Part shown: in pieces, positions 62,477-64,000 of the stretch | Layout of the letters: each line of letters opens with the position of its first letter | Position numbering within the stretch: position 1 is the first letter of the stretch | Source of the DNA: Bugula neritina | Taxonomy: Eukaryota > Bryozoa > Gymnolaemata > Cheilostomatida > Bugulidae | Direction of reading: 5' to 3' | Assembly (NCBI GenBank): GCA_964035545.1 | Contig: OZ037769.1 | Location: 5,367,429-5,431,428 of the forward strand | Length of the DNA: 64,000 nt | Notes under the pieces: model-generated | The model's input: the letters and a program-made list of their open reading frames with translations, nothing else | The model's database searches: none | Told to the model about the DNA's origin: nothing | Translations under genes and position numbers: made by a program

Positions 62477-64000
62477 ATTCTCCCAGGACAATATTCTAAA
62501 AGACAAACACCTTAGCCTTTAGAATCAACCCTGCTAATATCACTACATTTTAGTACTATATGTTGCTAAAAAGTGAAGACTTTTGATTGATTACTAGACA
62601 ATAATACTACTTTAAAAACAAGCCATGTGTATTTCAAGTACAAGTTTTTTCTTCATCAATAGGAATGTCCTGGAAAAAAGTAAGCATGTATCAGATTGTT
62701 TTAATAATAATAGAACAGAACAGTGCAATGAACAGAACAGTGAAATGAAGTGTTTCAAAATAAACCAGTGGCCTCGTCAAAAATTTAATTGTAATATTCA
62801 GATATAATAAACATAATCACGATCATAATGATAATAATAATGTCCAATGATAATGACTAATGTCTAATGACTCACTCACTAGCCACAATCATGATCATTA
62901 TCATTATGAAAATCAAATTCAATTTATGATAATATAATATCATTATTAATAACGATAGTGAAATTAAATATCCCCTTCAATATGATAAACAGCATGAGTA
63001 TCAGTATCACTACCGCTATGATTATCAGTATCACCAGCCTATGTAACACTAACTTACTCTAACTGTAAGTTCGGAAATTATTCACTTCAATTTTAAATCA
63101 TAAATCAAAATGTAGTCATTATGATTATCACGATGGCTAATAGTAATACTAATAAGTAATAGTAATACACAAAAATGAAAACTACCAAAGTTATTATAAT
63201 TACAATCAAATTCACCATCATCATAATTATTTGAAGTCATATAATTCGTATTGATTTCCACTTTATGATTATTAACATTATTATCAATAAAAAGTGTGCA
63301 CGTTGACACCGCAAGATGTTATTTATATTATTATTATACTACCAATGAATCTCGTTAGTAACTTTAATTGGATAGCGTGTATTAGCTGTATTAGCGAAAC
63401 AAATTAGATATTTTGTAATTGATAGATCTTTATTCTCTAGCTTTTGATTGGATATAATCGTAGTTTTTGTCTAATCAAACTTCATCTTATATATTATAAT
63501 ACTTGACGAGTGTTAAAGCTGCTCTCACTAAGGAGTTATCTTTCCATCAATCTTCACTCGCAGTTCATCTCGAATTAGCCGGTACCATTAATAAGGAGGT
63601 TTCTAGAATCATGGGCTTTTCTTGAGTTTCTATGAGAATTTTTTACTGTATGAAATATTTTGAGTCCTGCTAATAATTTGGAAGAGATAAAGTTTTGTCA
63701 TATGTTGAAGCGGAAGCATACACACTTAGTTCAAGACATTAAAGTTGTGTACCCAATGTGCTGAGCAGATGAGGCAGTTGGTATTGATATAATGGTATGC
63801 TAGCTGAAAAATTGCGTAAAACAGGAACGTTTATTACATAGAAAAATAACTAGTCATAACTAGAAGCCAAAATAAGGTTAGGTAGTGGAAAATTCAGGGT
63901 TTTTAATCTCCACCAATTTAACAGTGAAATATACCTGTAGTTTGTAGACTTTATATTTTGAACTGTTTATATACCAGAGTTTCGTGAATAAACTAAAATT
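62477..64000. other. Upstream of ALG8, no gene recognised
   Basis: A degenerate GATAATNAT/ATTATCA repeat occupies about 62800-63260. The first 100 bp should hold the ALG8 promoter. No exon is supported. Confidence 0.45.

Overview
The window is animal nuclear DNA: AT-rich, CpG-poor, with genes split into many short exons by GT-AG introns, tRNA-derived SINEs and a small hAT-type transposon. The genes fit an invertebrate, probably a lophotrochozoan, but the phylum cannot be fixed from the sequence. Exon models below were built by reading splice sites and checking that reading phases join.

Host genes, left to right. A minus-strand gene of unknown function covers about 1.8-5.2 kb. A minus-strand gene at 7.9-35.3 kb encodes a receptor with a signal peptide, two tandem Venus-flytrap domains like those of class C GPCRs, one membrane span and a cytoplasmic tail; no seven-helix or kinase domain was found. 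Divergent from it, a plus-strand gene at 36.8-39.7 kb encodes an unrecognised protein with an N-terminal hydrophobic segment. Two minus-strand Shisa-like genes follow (40.4-46.0 and 50.7-52.4 kb). A complete 12-exon minus-strand ALG8 glucosyltransferase gene fills 55.6-62.5 kb.

The standout feature is a complete Maverick/Polinton element (also classed as an adintovirus-like provirus) at 12967-27522, 14,556 bp. It sits in the intron between receptor exons 7 and 8, is flanked by a perfect 6-bp target duplication (CGTAAG) and ends in 438-bp inverted repeats. It has 16 intact ORFs, many CpGs and almost no spacer. They include a packaging ATPase, an integrase fused behind a zinc-ribbon and PLA2 domain, core/minor virion proteins, double and single jelly-roll capsid proteins, protein-primed DNA polymerase B, an adenain-type protease and four fibre-like proteins at the two ends.

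Within the element the genes form a virion-making module (capsids, protease, packaging ATPase, membrane-active minor proteins), a replication module (PolB) and an integration module (integrase). Almost every ORF starts in TAAATG behind a TATA-like stretch, which looks like a common promoter-initiator abutting the start codon. The most unusual points are the PLA2-integrase-chromodomain fusion, the start-codon promoter signature with an 18-bp palindrome between two divergent genes, the mirrored fibre cassettes that run into the inverted repeats, an iteron-like array after the integrase gene, and an orphan promoter with no ORF.
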